Shown one piece after another: positions 52,874 through 61,817 of a stretch of 64,000 bases of DNA. The stretch covers positions 1 through 64,000 of the forward strand of contig JAQYVF010000004.1 of assembly GCA_030145625.1 (NCBI GenBank), in the 5' to 3' direction. The notes beneath the pieces are model-generated. The model ran no database searches, was not told where the DNA came from, and saw nothing but the letters and a program-made list of their open reading frames with translations. Position 1 is the stretch's first letter, and the number at the start of each line of letters is the position of its first letter. A program made the position numbers and the translations under genes. The DNA comes from Desulfocapsa sp. Its GTDB lineage: Bacteria; Desulfobacterota; Desulfobulbia; Desulfobulbales; Desulfocapsaceae.

Positions 52874-54004
52874 TCAACCGGGGAATGAATCGAACTGAGA
52901 CCATACCTCATATTTTTCCCGGTGGGAGGGAACAACGATGGTGTTGTCACGCATGGGCTGAAAATCAAGGGAGCGGTCTCTGTCTGGAATCATGGCATCG
53001 ACTCCGCATATTTCAGAGGCCATGGCCCATTCACCCGGTTTTCCTCCAATGACCCCTGGGCGCATCTTTTTTTGGTCCATAACCATAAGGGCTGTTTCAT
53101 CCGGGAGTGTTCCTATTACGCAATTTGGACCGTCTACAATAAGGCGTTTGCATGCATTTCTTAATCCTTTGAGGAAGTCTCCTTGTGGGTGATTATGCAG
53201 TTCCGGAATGTTCAGGGGGGTGATCACATGTTTAAATGCCTCCAGGGGAAGTTTTAATTCTCGCAGGACATAGTGGAGGATATGGGTGAACACCTCGCTG
53301 TCGCTCTGGTAGCCGACATATCCAGGAAACTGTCGGCTTTCCAGCCATTCCTTGATTGGCCAGAAAGCGGTGTTCTCGCCGTTTGTCATTGTGGCGACAC
53401 CCTGCAGAAAAAATGGATGGCAGGCGTGCAGATTAACACCCCAGTTGGTGTTTTGCCTTCCCTGAGCCATGACTATACGTGCCTTGAGCCGGTTGTCATG
53501 AAGGGAAAGAGCGTCACCGATTACCAGGGGCCAGCCTATTTCCTTGATCATTATCACATCTGGCCAAATGGAAAATACTGAGAGGTCGCCGCCATGCTTT
53601 TCTCCGTCTTTTCTCAAGGCCAGACGGGTCAGCATCAGCCCTTCTTCGATCTGCTCTTTGCTGTAGCCTTCCCAATGTTCCGGTAATCGGTAAACGCGTA
53701 GAAAGTATTTGTGGCGATCTGTGGCCTCTATGGCTGAGAGATCGGTTTTAAAATCATGATCATATTTTTCTGAGAAACCCTCTTCTTCCATATAATGGTT
53801 GAGTCGTTTCAGTGCATTTTCCGTATGTGCGACTCCGGACAATATCGGGTCATGTTTTTTGTAGTTGAAATCGGCGAATTTGACACCTCGAAGGAGCAGT
53901 CCCAAGCCGCTGCCATCATATCCTTCCTGCATGGCCTCCATCGCTTGCAGGACACTGTATGGGGAGAAGGGAGAAGATGCTGTTTTTAATGCTAAGCGGC
54001 ACAT
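52874..54004 (-). CDS. Class II glutamine amidotransferase (glutamate-synthase type)
   Basis: A 376-residue protein beginning MCRLALKT; removal of Met exposes the N-terminal nucleophile Cys of class II (Ntn) amidotransferases. The glutamine-binding segments QGRQNTNWG and MTNGENTAF correspond to HSRxSTNT and AHNGEINT in GltB-type proteins. It would release ammonia from glutamine. Only the amidotransferase domain is present; no FMN or Fe-S synthase domain is encoded nearby. It starts 48 bp after the KaiC/PPDK-like gene and is downstream of gdhA. I infer that it feeds ammonia to a partner, possibly glutamate dehydrogenase. Confidence 0.82.
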   Translation of the reverse strand: MCRLALKTASSPFSPYSVLQAMEAMQEGYDGSGLGLLLRGVKFADFNYKKHDPILSGVAHTENALKRLNHYMEEEGFSEKYDHDFKTDLSAIEATDRHKYFLRVYRLPEHWEGYSKEQIEEGLMLTRLALRKDGEKHGGDLSVFSIWPDVIMIKEIGWPLVIGDALSLHDNRLKARIVMAQGRQNTNWGVNLHACHPFFLQGVATMTNGENTAFWPIKEWLESRQFPGYVGYQSDSEVFTHILHYVLRELKLPLEAFKHVITPLNIPELHNHPQGDFLKGLRNACKRLIVDGPNCVIGTLPDETALMVMDQKKMRPGVIGGKPGEWAMASEICGVDAMIPDRDRSLDFQPMRDNTIVVPSHREKYEVWSQFDSFPG

Positions 54005-54052
54005 ATTGGTTGCTCCATGGCTGGTAATGGTAAGATATCGTTATATGGTTAT

Positions 54053-56674
54053 TTATTTTTCATGTCTGGATGTTTTTGTCTGAAAAACAATTCCTTCTTG
54101 ATTGAGGGTGTTTGCGTGGATGAATACACTTGTTAGGGCATTATCAACATCTGTGACATGAATCGCCTCAGCGATACGATCCTTCTTTTTATAGTGTGCG
54201 GACAGTATGTTGGGGGATTGCAGGATTAGCTTTTCATTCAGGGCATACCCCTTTTCCCCGGGATAGATACCCATGTAGACAATTTCCATCTCGACAATGT
54301 CATTAAAGAAATGGGTACCCAGGGAAATGTCCGGAGAGAGTTTTTGATGCATGATTGCAAGTTCGCAGAGAACTGAGGCGTTTCGTATATCACTAAAGGA
54401 AACAGGTACGCCCAGCTCCGGCATCTTGCTTCCCCAGCGTCCCGGCCCGACCAGCATGGTGTTTTTGTCCTCAGGAAGCGCATTGGTTAGATCACCGATC
54501 AGCCTGGCTACCGAGAAACGCTCGGAAGGAGTCAGTATGCTGTATCTTGAAGGAATGACGTAAATGATTCGATGGATTCGCTTGGCAACTGCCTGTCCTA
54601 TTATGGGCCCTTTGGTCTTGAGGATAGTATTTTTTTCCTTGATGTCTTCAGGCAGGGGTGCGCCATTGGTTTCCATCTTGACCTGAAAGGGTCTGCATTG
54701 AAGGAGATTAACCTTGTAGGAATTGTCATTGGAAAAATTTACAGCAAACTCGATATCAACCGGATAGTTATAGGCTTTGGAAATGCTGCTGAGCATCTCT
54801 TTCATGTCATTGATGAATGTCGTTTCGGTGATGACATTTTTAAAGGTCAGCATCCATGAAAATATGTTTTTGACGCCGAATTTTTTGGCACGCATCTCCA
54901 TTTCGTTATCGCGGACCGCAAAGAGTTCAAGGGGCAGGCTGGGTGTTGATTTGACAATGGATTCAAAATCTGTACTCGCATGCGTGTTGTTTTTCAGGTC
55001 AAGAACGTCGACAGTACGCTGACTGTACTTGTGAACGTCATCAGTGTTGATTTCCGGACGTTTTAAAGGGGCGTTGAGCGCCACAATGCGGGTGTAGTCA
55101 TCATCGTGCCGGTCCACTGCACGAGTACCGAGGCCATATACCAGGCGGAGGACCCCATCTGCTGGATTGATGTCCGGATCCCAGGCAAAAGGGTTGAATG
55201 AGTATCCCACCCCGGCCAGCTGCGGCATGTAAAAGTTCCCGTAGAAGGCACCGGAGACTCGCTGGATCAGTAGGGCCATTTCTTCGTATCGATTCCATAA
55301 GCCCCGGTGTGAGCGGTACATCAGGACATCACGACTCAATGAACTTGCGTAGACAGTGCGCACGGCATCTTTGAGCTCTTCTAGCCGTTCAGCGGGGGTG
55401 CCTTGGTTAACACAGAATATGCTTTCGTATTTGCCGGAAAAGGCATTGCCGTAGGCATCTTCCAGCAGACTACTTGAGCGAACGATTATTGGTGATTGCC
55501 CGAAATAATTCAGTATCTCCTTGAACTGGGTGATTATTCCCCTTGGGAATTTTCCGAGCAGGAGTTTCTCCCTGATTTTTCTGGCTTCAGTGTATGGGGC
55601 ATCAGACGCTTTCAGTTGGTGTCGTTCCCACCAGCATTTATTGTTGATGACAAAAGAATAAAAGACATCTGAGCCGACAAAGAAAGAATCGTGAATTTCC
55701 AGCCGTTCTTCCCATTTAGGGTCCGCATTTTTCAGGATAGCGCGAGCAAGCAGCATTCCTGTTGATTTCCCGCCAATAAATCCTGTGCCGATTATACGTT
55801 TACCTATGGATACGAGGTCGGAAAGCTCAAAATGATCTTCGCACAGGTGGGAGACTGTTTTGTCACGGCTGATCATCATCTTGATCAACTGGCTGCGGAG
55901 TTGGTTGTATCTTTCAGGGTCCTCTTTGCCCTGCGTTGTGCTGATGGTCTGTGCTTCGTTTAGAGTTCGAGTCCAGGCATCCTGGTGGGTAATGTATCCG
56001 TCAATCCACGGTTGTGTAGTAGTTGCCAGTATCTCGGAGACGATAGTACTCTTGGTCACCGGATTGAGGTCGTTTCCTTCCAGTGCATGAAACATGTACA
56101 TGGTGGGCGTGTGACGCCCCTTTACTTTCAAGGGTAAAATGTAGTCCTTTTCTCTGATCCTATACAGGTCGAGTACGATTTGGGCCGTGGTCTGAATAGT
56201 AATGATTGAGCGGGGGGTATGTGAATTTCGTTTTATGGCAAAGTAGGCGACCGTGTCTTTGGCATACAGGTACGGACAGGCCAGTTTGAAGAAATTCCCA
56301 AGGAGTCTGTCGCTGTGCCAATCGTCAGCCAAGCCTGACAGGCAGTCAAACACATAACAGGAGCCTTTGCCGCTCTCCTTGATAATGTCGAGTATTTTGG
56401 TGATAAACTGTTCAAATCCTGCCTTGGCGTTCAGGTTGTGTACTTCGGGCTCAAATCGATCAGGTACGAGAGGTTCATGGGAAGCAAATCTGAAATAAAC
56501 CAGTTTTTTTCCGTCGAGATGTGCGCATCTGCAGAACGCGTGTACAAATGGAATCTGATCTCCAATGTCCTCAATCTGCCAGACAACATTATCCCCAGCA
56601 AATACACCCTGTAAGATTTCGTCAAGGGCTTCAATTCCGGAACTGAACAATGGCTTTGATTCTATTTTATTCAT
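54053..56674 (-). CDS. KaiC-like/PEP-synthase ATP-grasp fusion protein
   Basis: An 873-residue cytoplasmic protein. Residues 1-240 resemble a KaiC/RecA-like domain (SSGIEALDEILQGVFAGDN), but the P-loop GxxGxGKT is absent, so it probably does not hydrolyse ATP there. Residues about 330-680 match the N-terminal nucleotide-binding domain of pyruvate phosphate dikinase/PEP synthase, with RSSSLLEDAYGNAFSGKYES near 398 and YGLGTRAVDRHDDDY. No phospho-histidine (TSHAA-type) or PEP/pyruvate TIM-barrel domain follows, so it cannot make PEP by itself. The C-terminus has MLVGPGRWGSK. It lies between gdhA and an amidotransferase; a regulatory or phosphotransfer role in nitrogen metabolism is inference. 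Confidence 0.78.
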   Translation of the reverse strand: MNKIESKPLFSSGIEALDEILQGVFAGDNVVWQIEDIGDQIPFVHAFCRCAHLDGKKLVYFRFASHEPLVPDRFEPEVHNLNAKAGFEQFITKILDIIKESGKGSCYVFDCLSGLADDWHSDRLLGNFFKLACPYLYAKDTVAYFAIKRNSHTPRSIITIQTTAQIVLDLYRIREKDYILPLKVKGRHTPTMYMFHALEGNDLNPVTKSTIVSEILATTTQPWIDGYITHQDAWTRTLNEAQTISTTQGKEDPERYNQLRSQLIKMMISRDKTVSHLCEDHFELSDLVSIGKRIIGTGFIGGKSTGMLLARAILKNADPKWEERLEIHDSFFVGSDVFYSFVINNKCWWERHQLKASDAPYTEARKIREKLLLGKFPRGIITQFKEILNYFGQSPIIVRSSSLLEDAYGNAFSGKYESIFCVNQGTPAERLEELKDAVRTVYASSLSRDVLMYRSHRGLWNRYEEMALLIQRVSGAFYGNFYMPQLAGVGYSFNPFAWDPDINPADGVLRLVYGLGTRAVDRHDDDYTRIVALNAPLKRPEINTDDVHKYSQRTVDVLDLKNNTHASTDFESIVKSTPSLPLELFAVRDNEMEMRAKKFGVKNIFSWMLTFKNVITETTFINDMKEMLSSISKAYNYPVDIEFAVNFSNDNSYKVNLLQCRPFQVKMETNGAPLPEDIKEKNTILKTKGPIIGQAVAKRIHRIIYVIPSRYSILTPSERFSVARLIGDLTNALPEDKNTMLVGPGRWGSKMPELGVPVSFSDIRNASVLCELAIMHQKLSPDISLGTHFFNDIVEMEIVYMGIYPGEKGYALNEKLILQSPNILSAHYKKKDRIAEAIHVTDVDNALTSVFIHANTLNQEGIVFQTKTSRHEK

Positions 56675-56747
56675 ACCTTGGTCAATGGTTGTTGAGCGTA
56701 ATTCCCGGAAGCAACATTTTCATTAGATGCCGACACGTTAAGTGTCA

Positions 56748-56790
56748 AGAAAGATCACCTTGTCACGTAAGCGACAGAGTGATCTTTCTT
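56748..56790 (-). terminator. Intercistronic hairpin between gdhA and the KaiC/PPDK-like gene
   Basis: AAGAAAGATCAC pairs with GTGATCTTTCTT, with an inner TGTC/GACA pair. It is 30 bp after the gdhA stop codon and 74 bp before the next start. It may partly terminate the operon so that gdhA is made in excess. Confidence 0.7.
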
Positions 56791-56820
56791 GTGTGGGTAA
56801 CGCGGTTGTTGTAAAAACGC

Positions 56821-58161
56821 TTATACGACGCCTTGGTCAAGCATCGCATCCGCCACCTTTACAAAACCTGCAATGTTGGCACCGTTTACATAGTTAATGT
56901 AACCATCTTTTTGCTTACCGTATTGCACGCAGCTTTCGTGGATGTTGACCTTTATCTGTCGCAGTTTCTGGTCAACCTCTTCCCGGGTCCAGGCAGTTCG
57001 TATGGAGTTCTGGCTCATCTCAAGACCGGATGTGGAAACACCGCCGGCGTTGGCTGCCTTGCCGGGAGCATACAGAATCTTGGCTTTTTGGAACACTTTG
57101 ACGCCATCTGGGATTGTCGGCATATTTGCGCCCTCGCCGATGGCGTAGCAGCCGTTTTTGACCAATGTCGCTGCATCGTTTTCATCGATTTCGTTCTGGG
57201 TAGCGCTGGGGAAAGCGATATCGCATGGAACACCCCATGGCCTTTTTCCTTCATAGTATTTGCAGCCCTCTATGGCCTTGGCGCATTCACTTATGCGGCC
57301 GCGCTTGACGTTTTTCAGTTCAAATACATATTGGAGATCTTGTTCCGTCAAACCATCTTCCTTATGAATAAACCCACCGGAGTCTGATAATGTAACGACC
57401 TTGGCATCGAGTTCAAGAAGTTTTTCAGTGGTATATTGGGCTACATTGCCGGAACCGGACACAGTGCAGACCTTTCCTGCAATGTCTTCCCCTCTGGTTT
57501 TTAACATTTCCAGCACAAAATAAACGCAGCCATAGCCTGTGGCCTCGGGGCGAATCAGGCTACCTCCCCAGTTAACTCCTTTACCGGTAAGTACACCGGT
57601 AAATTCATTTTTCAGTCTCTTGTACTGGCCGAACATGTAGCCTATTTCGCGTGAACCTACGCCTATATCACCGGCGGGAACATCGGTGTTTTCACCGATA
57701 TGTCTGAACAGTTCAGTCATGAAACTCTGACAGAACTTCATGACTTCCATTTGGGATTTTCCCTTAGGGTCGAAATCGGAACCTCCCTTGCCGCCACCTA
57801 AAGGCAAGGTGGTGAGGCTGTTTTTGAAGACCTGCTCAAAAGCAAGGAACTTGAGGATGCCGAGATTAACGCTGGGATGAAATCGTAAACCACCTTTATA
57901 GGGGCCAATGGCGCTGTTCATTTCGATCCGGTACCCTGTGTTTACCTGTATCTCTTGCTTGTCATCGATCCAGGGCACCCTGAAAATCAAAACCCTTTCA
58001 GGGATGACCATTCTTTCAATGATTTTAGCCTCAGCGTATATGGGATTTTTTTTCATGAACGGGATGATGGACTCGGCCACCTCTTCAACGGCCTGATGAA
58101 ACTCAACTTCACCAGGATTTTTGCGAATAACTCCAGCCATAAACTCTTTCACGTTTTCCAT
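56821..58161 (-). CDS. gdhA: NADP-type glutamate dehydrogenase
   Basis: A 446-residue hexameric-type enzyme joining 2-oxoglutarate and ammonia to give glutamate. The catalytic Lys125 is in LGGGKGGSDFDPKGKS, and substrate-binding residues are in GYRIEMNSAIGPYKGGLRFH. The cofactor domain has VSGSGNVAQYTTEKL, typical of NADPH-dependent GdhA. The length matches the E. coli enzyme (447). The start follows AAAGGAGAG. It is first in an operon with the KaiC/PPDK-like and amidotransferase genes and is divergent from an NrpR regulator; several palindromes lie between them. Confidence 0.95.
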   Translation of the reverse strand: MENVKEFMAGVIRKNPGEVEFHQAVEEVAESIIPFMKKNPIYAEAKIIERMVIPERVLIFRVPWIDDKQEIQVNTGYRIEMNSAIGPYKGGLRFHPSVNLGILKFLAFEQVFKNSLTTLPLGGGKGGSDFDPKGKSQMEVMKFCQSFMTELFRHIGENTDVPAGDIGVGSREIGYMFGQYKRLKNEFTGVLTGKGVNWGGSLIRPEATGYGCVYFVLEMLKTRGEDIAGKVCTVSGSGNVAQYTTEKLLELDAKVVTLSDSGGFIHKEDGLTEQDLQYVFELKNVKRGRISECAKAIEGCKYYEGKRPWGVPCDIAFPSATQNEIDENDAATLVKNGCYAIGEGANMPTIPDGVKVFQKAKILYAPGKAANAGGVSTSGLEMSQNSIRTAWTREEVDQKLRQIKVNIHESCVQYGKQKDGYINYVNGANIAGFVKVADAMLDQGVV

Positions 58162-58255
58162 GATGCTCTCCTTTAAATAAAGTAATTTTAATATTGACTA
58201 TTGCTTATTGTCGTTTTTTTAAATTGGGTGATCTTGTTTGGAATAGTAATGGGTT

Positions 58256-58269
58256 GGCACCCTATTGCC
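58256..58269. promoter_or_regulatory. Candidate NrpR operator 1 (GGCA-N6-TGCC)
   Basis: GGCACCCTATTGCC, 94 bp before the gdhA start. Its GGCA-N6-TGCC layout has the same arm and spacer pattern as the archaeal NrpR operator type (inverted arms six bases apart). Confidence 0.45.
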
Positions 58270-58366
58270 GTGTTTATGTTCCTTATGTTTAATCCATATA
58301 ATCATATAGTTAGCGTCTTATTGTGTGGCTTTATCAATAGTGCGGTATGTCAAAAATATGCAATCC

Positions 58367-58380
58367 GGCAATCATTTGCC
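58367..58380. promoter_or_regulatory. Candidate NrpR operator 2 (GGCAA-N4-TTGCC)
   Basis: GGCAATCATTTGCC, about 205 bp before gdhA and 226 bp before nrpR. The arms GGCAA/TTGCC are perfect. Confidence 0.5.
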
Positions 58381-58473
58381 AGCAACCATACCATAAAAAA
58401 AATGTTTTTCACCCGCTAAAACGCACAGGTGCGGCTTGGTGGTAGGTTTTGCTTGTGTAGGCGGGTGCAGGTT

Positions 58474-58491
58474 ATCGGCAGGATTGCCGAT
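58474..58491. promoter_or_regulatory. Palindrome 3 (ATCGGCA-N4-TGCCGAT)
   Basis: ATCGGCAGGATTGCCGAT has perfect 7-bp arms with a 4-bp centre and is followed by T6. It could be an operator of the regulator or a small terminator; the T run keeps both open. Confidence 0.45.
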
Positions 58492-58549
58492 TTTTTGGGT
58501 TGGCAGGTGATATTTGGAAGTACTATTGTCTTATGTAACAGGTAGATTC

Positions 58550-58580
58550 GGCAAATTTGCCATATTTTGTTTGCAAACAA
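58550..58580. promoter_or_regulatory. Palindromes 4 and 5 just before nrpR
   Basis: GGCAAATTTGCC (58550-58561) is a perfect 12-bp palindrome, and TTGTTTGCAAACAA (58567-58580) a perfect 14-bp one. They end 26 bp before the nrpR ATG, a position suited to autoregulation. Confidence 0.5.
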
Positions 58581-58605
58581 TCATGGTGTTGAGTAGTTTA
58601 TTTTT

Positions 58606-59613
58606 ATGAGTGAAAAAACTAAAAGAAAAGAACTTTTGATATTGCGTATTTTGCAAAATGCAGAAACGCCTCTGTCCAGTTCCAAATTACTAGAGAATCT
58701 GCGGGCCATGGGCCATGAGTTCAGCGAGCGGACGGTCAGGTATTATTTCCAGGTGCTTGATGAAAAGGGGCTGACTGAAAATCACGGCAAAAAGGGTCGG
58801 GTAATCACTGAACTTGGACTTAAGGAACTTGGCAGGGTAAAAATTTTTGACAAAGTTGGTTTCTTAGAGGCCAAGATTGACCAATTGACCTACAGGATGG
58901 GGTTTGACCTCTATAAAAGAAGTGGAACTGTCATAACGAATATCAGCTTTATTGAGACCAATATGTTGTTCCGAGTTGCACCTATGATATGTCAGGTGTA
59001 TGAGGCGGGCTACTCAATGGGTACTATGATGGCCCTGTTCAGGTCTGGCGAGAAAGTGAGTGGTACAAGAGTCCCGCCAGGAATGACAGGGTTTGGGACA
59101 GTATGTTCACTTACCTTGAATGGGATTCTTCTTGCCCATGGTATTCCCACTCATTCGAGTTTCGGAGGTCTCCTGGAACTGCAAGAGCATAAGCCGACAC
59201 GATTTGTTGAAATTATCAAGTATGACGGTACCAGTATCGACCCATTAGAGGTCTTTATCAGGAGTGGCATGACAGATTATGCCGGAGCCATTAAGGATGG
59301 CAATGGGAGAATTGGTGTCGGTTTCAGGGAGGTGCCGGCCGACAGTCGAGAGAGTGTTATCGCCCTCACCGAGAAAGTAAAGGACGTGGGACTTGGTGGG
59401 TTCCTGTCGGTCGGTTGGCCCGGGCAACCCCTGTTGGAGATTCCGGTTACTGAAGGAAGAGCCGGGGTCATTGTCATAGGTGGGCTTAACCCAGTGGCAA
59501 TTCTCGAGGAGACAGGGATTAAGGTGAGATCCCGGGCAATGGCCGGTATGGTGGAATATGAGAAACTTTTCCATTATCAAGAGATGAGTGAGCGTATCAG
59601 CGCAATGTTCTGA
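58606..59613 (+). CDS. nrpR: NrpR-type nitrogen regulator (winged helix plus DUF128)
   Basis: A 335-residue regulator. Residues about 8-72 are a winged helix (LLILRILQNAETPLSSSKLL; FSERTVRYYFQVLDEKGL). The rest is one NrpR effector domain (DUF128) with segments GTRVPPGMTGFGTVCSLTLN and VIVIGGLNPVAILEETGI. Known NrpR proteins of methanogens repress nitrogen-assimilation genes and release DNA when 2-oxoglutarate rises. This protein has one effector domain, not the tandem pair of Methanococcus. Divergent placement from gdhA and the palindromes between them make the gdhA operon its likely target. No strong ribosome site precedes the ATG. Confidence 0.88.
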   Translation: MSEKTKRKELLILRILQNAETPLSSSKLLENLRAMGHEFSERTVRYYFQVLDEKGLTENHGKKGRVITELGLKELGRVKIFDKVGFLEAKIDQLTYRMGFDLYKRSGTVITNISFIETNMLFRVAPMICQVYEAGYSMGTMMALFRSGEKVSGTRVPPGMTGFGTVCSLTLNGILLAHGIPTHSSFGGLLELQEHKPTRFVEIIKYDGTSIDPLEVFIRSGMTDYAGAIKDGNGRIGVGFREVPADSRESVIALTEKVKDVGLGGFLSVGWPGQPLLEIPVTEGRAGVIVIGGLNPVAILEETGIKVRSRAMAGMVEYEKLFHYQEMSERISAMF

Positions 59614-59793
59614 GTTAGGCGAAGTGATGGTGTTGCCTACGTAGAGTTCATTGGCGGAGCAGAATACTTTACTGTTCTTGGTGGGGCTACTTTTTGAGAT
59701 CACTGTTTCATTTCCATAATAACCTGTCGGTTCATCCCAGGATTTCATTGGCAAAGTATGTTGGGGCCAATATGAATGGTCCTCATTGCTCTG

Positions 59794-61113
59794 TTAAAAC
59801 ACCTCATTCTGCCAGCATTCTAGTGCTGCAAGGGCGATTTCCTTGCGCTTTTCGCCTCGTAAGCGCTTGGGAACTTTCTTCTCCCAGGGGGGGAAGAGCC
59901 CAAAATTGACATTGGAAGGCTGGAAACAGCTTGGGTCAGTCTTGGTGAGGTGGGTGATCAGGGCACCAAGGGCCGTTTCCGGTGGGGGCACGACTGCAGG
60001 TTTTCCCTGCAGGCTGCGAGCTGCGTTTAATCCTGCAAGAAGTCCCATGGCTGTGGACTCCACATAGCCCTCTACTCCGGAAAGCTGACCGGCCAGATAG
60101 ATTGCAGGTGCTCTTTTGAGTTGCAGGCTTGGCTCCAGTAATTCCGGGGCGCAGACAAAGGTGTTGCGATGGATGGAACCGAGACGGACAAAGTCTACGT
60201 GCTCCATACCTGGGATCATTCGGAAAATTCTTTTCTGTTCCGGGTAGGTGAGTTTGGTTTGAAAACCGACCAGGTTGTAGGTCGTTCCCTCTTTGTTTTC
60301 TTTTCGCAACTGGACCACTGCGTATGGGTCCTGTCCGGTACGAGGGCTTCTCAGCCCCACAGGTTTCATTGGTCCGTAGCGTAAGGTGTCTTCTCCCCGG
60401 GACAGGATCACCTCAATGGGCAGACAGCCTTCAAAATATTTTTCCTCCTCAAAGGATTTCAGCGGAACAGTTTTTGCCTCAGCAAGGGCATGGATAAAGG
60501 CAAGGTACTGTTCTTTGTCCATGGGACAGTTCAGGTAATCACCAGGGCCGTCTTCCCAGCGTGATTTGGAATAGATGATATTCATATCCAGAGATTCTTC
60601 TGAAACAATGGGAGCAATGGCATCGTAAAAAGCAAGACGTTTTTTGCCGGTTACTTCTGCCAGGGTGTCAGCCATACCTTCTGAAGTCAGAGGGCCGGTG
60701 GCCAGGATGATTGGGGTCGCCGAATCTGCATGCAGTGTTGTCTGCTCTTCGTGAATCACCTCTATGAGCGGGTGGTTTTCTATTTGTTCTGTGATCCTGG
60801 TCGCAAAATCTTCCCGGTTGACGGCCAGTGCCTGTCCGGCAGGTACAGCTGTTTCGTCGGCAATTCGAATGATGAGTGAATGAAGACGACGCATCTCTTC
60901 CTTGAGTAGACCAACGGCTGAGGTTGCGGCATTAGAACGGAGTGAATTGCTGCAGACCAGTTCGGCCAGGAGAGGTGAACTGTGAGCCGGACTGAATTTT
61001 TGAGGTTTCATTTCATAGAGGCGGACATGGCACCCCAGTTGTACGGCCTGCCATGCAGATTCACAGCCTGCCAGGCCGCCACCGATAATATGAATATGTT
61101 GTGTAGTCGTCAT
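59794..61113 (-). CDS. trmFO: Folate-dependent tRNA m5U54 methyltransferase TrmFO
   Basis: A 439-residue flavoprotein that methylates U54 of tRNA using methylene-tetrahydrofolate. The FAD-binding motif is IIGGGLAGCESAWQA at 8-22. The family segments VCSNSLRSNAATSAVGLLKE, NCPMDKEQY and GVEGYVESTAMGLLAGLNAA are all present. The length fits the family (about 440). ATG 61113 is used; an extension upstream would run into a mobile-element remnant. It is downstream of mutL and the 3D lipoprotein on the same strand, and converges on nrpR. Confidence 0.94.
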   Translation of the reverse strand: MTTTQHIHIIGGGLAGCESAWQAVQLGCHVRLYEMKPQKFSPAHSSPLLAELVCSNSLRSNAATSAVGLLKEEMRRLHSLIIRIADETAVPAGQALAVNREDFATRITEQIENHPLIEVIHEEQTTLHADSATPIILATGPLTSEGMADTLAEVTGKKRLAFYDAIAPIVSEESLDMNIIYSKSRWEDGPGDYLNCPMDKEQYLAFIHALAEAKTVPLKSFEEEKYFEGCLPIEVILSRGEDTLRYGPMKPVGLRSPRTGQDPYAVVQLRKENKEGTTYNLVGFQTKLTYPEQKRIFRMIPGMEHVDFVRLGSIHRNTFVCAPELLEPSLQLKRAPAIYLAGQLSGVEGYVESTAMGLLAGLNAARSLQGKPAVVPPPETALGALITHLTKTDPSCFQPSNVNFGLFPPWEKKVPKRLRGEKRKEIALAALECWQNEVF

Positions 61114-61160
61114 GATAGATGGTTTCTTGCTAAAATTTAGAATTGAGGAATTGCTATTAA

Positions 61161-61200
61161 GGCCACCTTGCATAATTGCCTTTTCGCCCAAACTCTTCGG
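61161..61200 (+). mobile_element. MITE-like element remnant, copy h
   Basis: Only the first 40 bp of the 141-bp element are present, GGCCACCTTGCATAATTGCC through CCCAAACTCTTCGG. The right part is missing, apparently replaced by TTTGCTCCTACTTTTTTC. It lies between trmFO and the 3D lipoprotein gene. Confidence 0.75.
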
Positions 61201-61250
61201 TTTGCTCCTACTTTTTTCAACCTACGGCCCTTTGTCTTTGCCCCCTTGCT

Positions 61251-61817
61251 TTACGGTTTTATGATGGATGTTGGAAGCTTGCGTCGTCCCCATTGCAGGG
61301 CATCTGCGTGGGAGTCGAAGTAGAGATCAATCCTGTTTGGTCCTTTGATGGCCCCTCCTCTGTCCTCGACCACGCCCCAGCCGTAGCCGGGAATATACAT
61401 CTTGGTGCCGAATGGGTAGTACTTGGTGTCAGCAGCAATGGTGCCGTCTGCCGGGAGAAAATACCAGGGGAAAAGGATCAGGCGAACAGGAATTAGCCAA
61501 GGTCGCTGCACTGAATCCACTGAAAAGAAACCTTCTTGCGGTTCCATTGGGTAGGTGCCGCTGGCAGTTTTTCCGGTGTATGATCGTCCTGCCCCTTTTC
61601 CTTTGCTGACATATCGATTCCAGAAATCCAGTTTCAGATAGGCCCAGCTGCCTCGTTCCCAGCTGCAGCACTTGGAGCAGCCGCAGTAGGCAGTGGTTTC
61701 CATCATGCGGCTGACCGGCTTTTTGGCACAGCCACCGAGAAAGAGGCAGAGTAGGATGAGAAAAAGAGATACCCACTTCAGTCTTGACTGGAGGTGTATA
61801 ATACCATTCTCTCTCAT
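61251..61817 (-). CDS. 3D-domain lipoprotein (MltA-like beta-barrel)
   Basis: A 188-residue protein. A lipoprotein signal with lipobox LGGC (about 25-31) precedes METTAYCGCSKCCSWERG, the start of a 3D domain. The three conserved aspartates lie in the C-terminal half (VEDRGGAIKGPNRIDLYFDS), which gives the domain its name. 3D domains form the catalytic core of MltA lytic transglycosylases, so peptidoglycan cleavage is possible. ATG 61817 overlaps the mutL stop codon as ATGA; an ATG 15 bp upstream is the alternative. It is translationally coupled to mutL. Confidence 0.82.
   Translation of the reverse strand: MRENGIIHLQSRLKWVSLFLILLCLFLGGCAKKPVSRMMETTAYCGCSKCCSWERGSWAYLKLDFWNRYVSKGKGAGRSYTGKTASGTYPMEPQEGFFSVDSVQRPWLIPVRLILFPWYFLPADGTIAADTKYYPFGTKMYIPGYGWGVVEDRGGAIKGPNRIDLYFDSHADALQWGRRKLPTSIIKP

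Noticed and set aside
58255..58268. TGGCAC...TTGC near gdhA as a sigma-54 promoter
   Set aside because: The GG-to-GC distance is 11 rather than the strict 12 bases, and it points away from gdhA; it fits better as half of a GGCA/TGCC palindrome.
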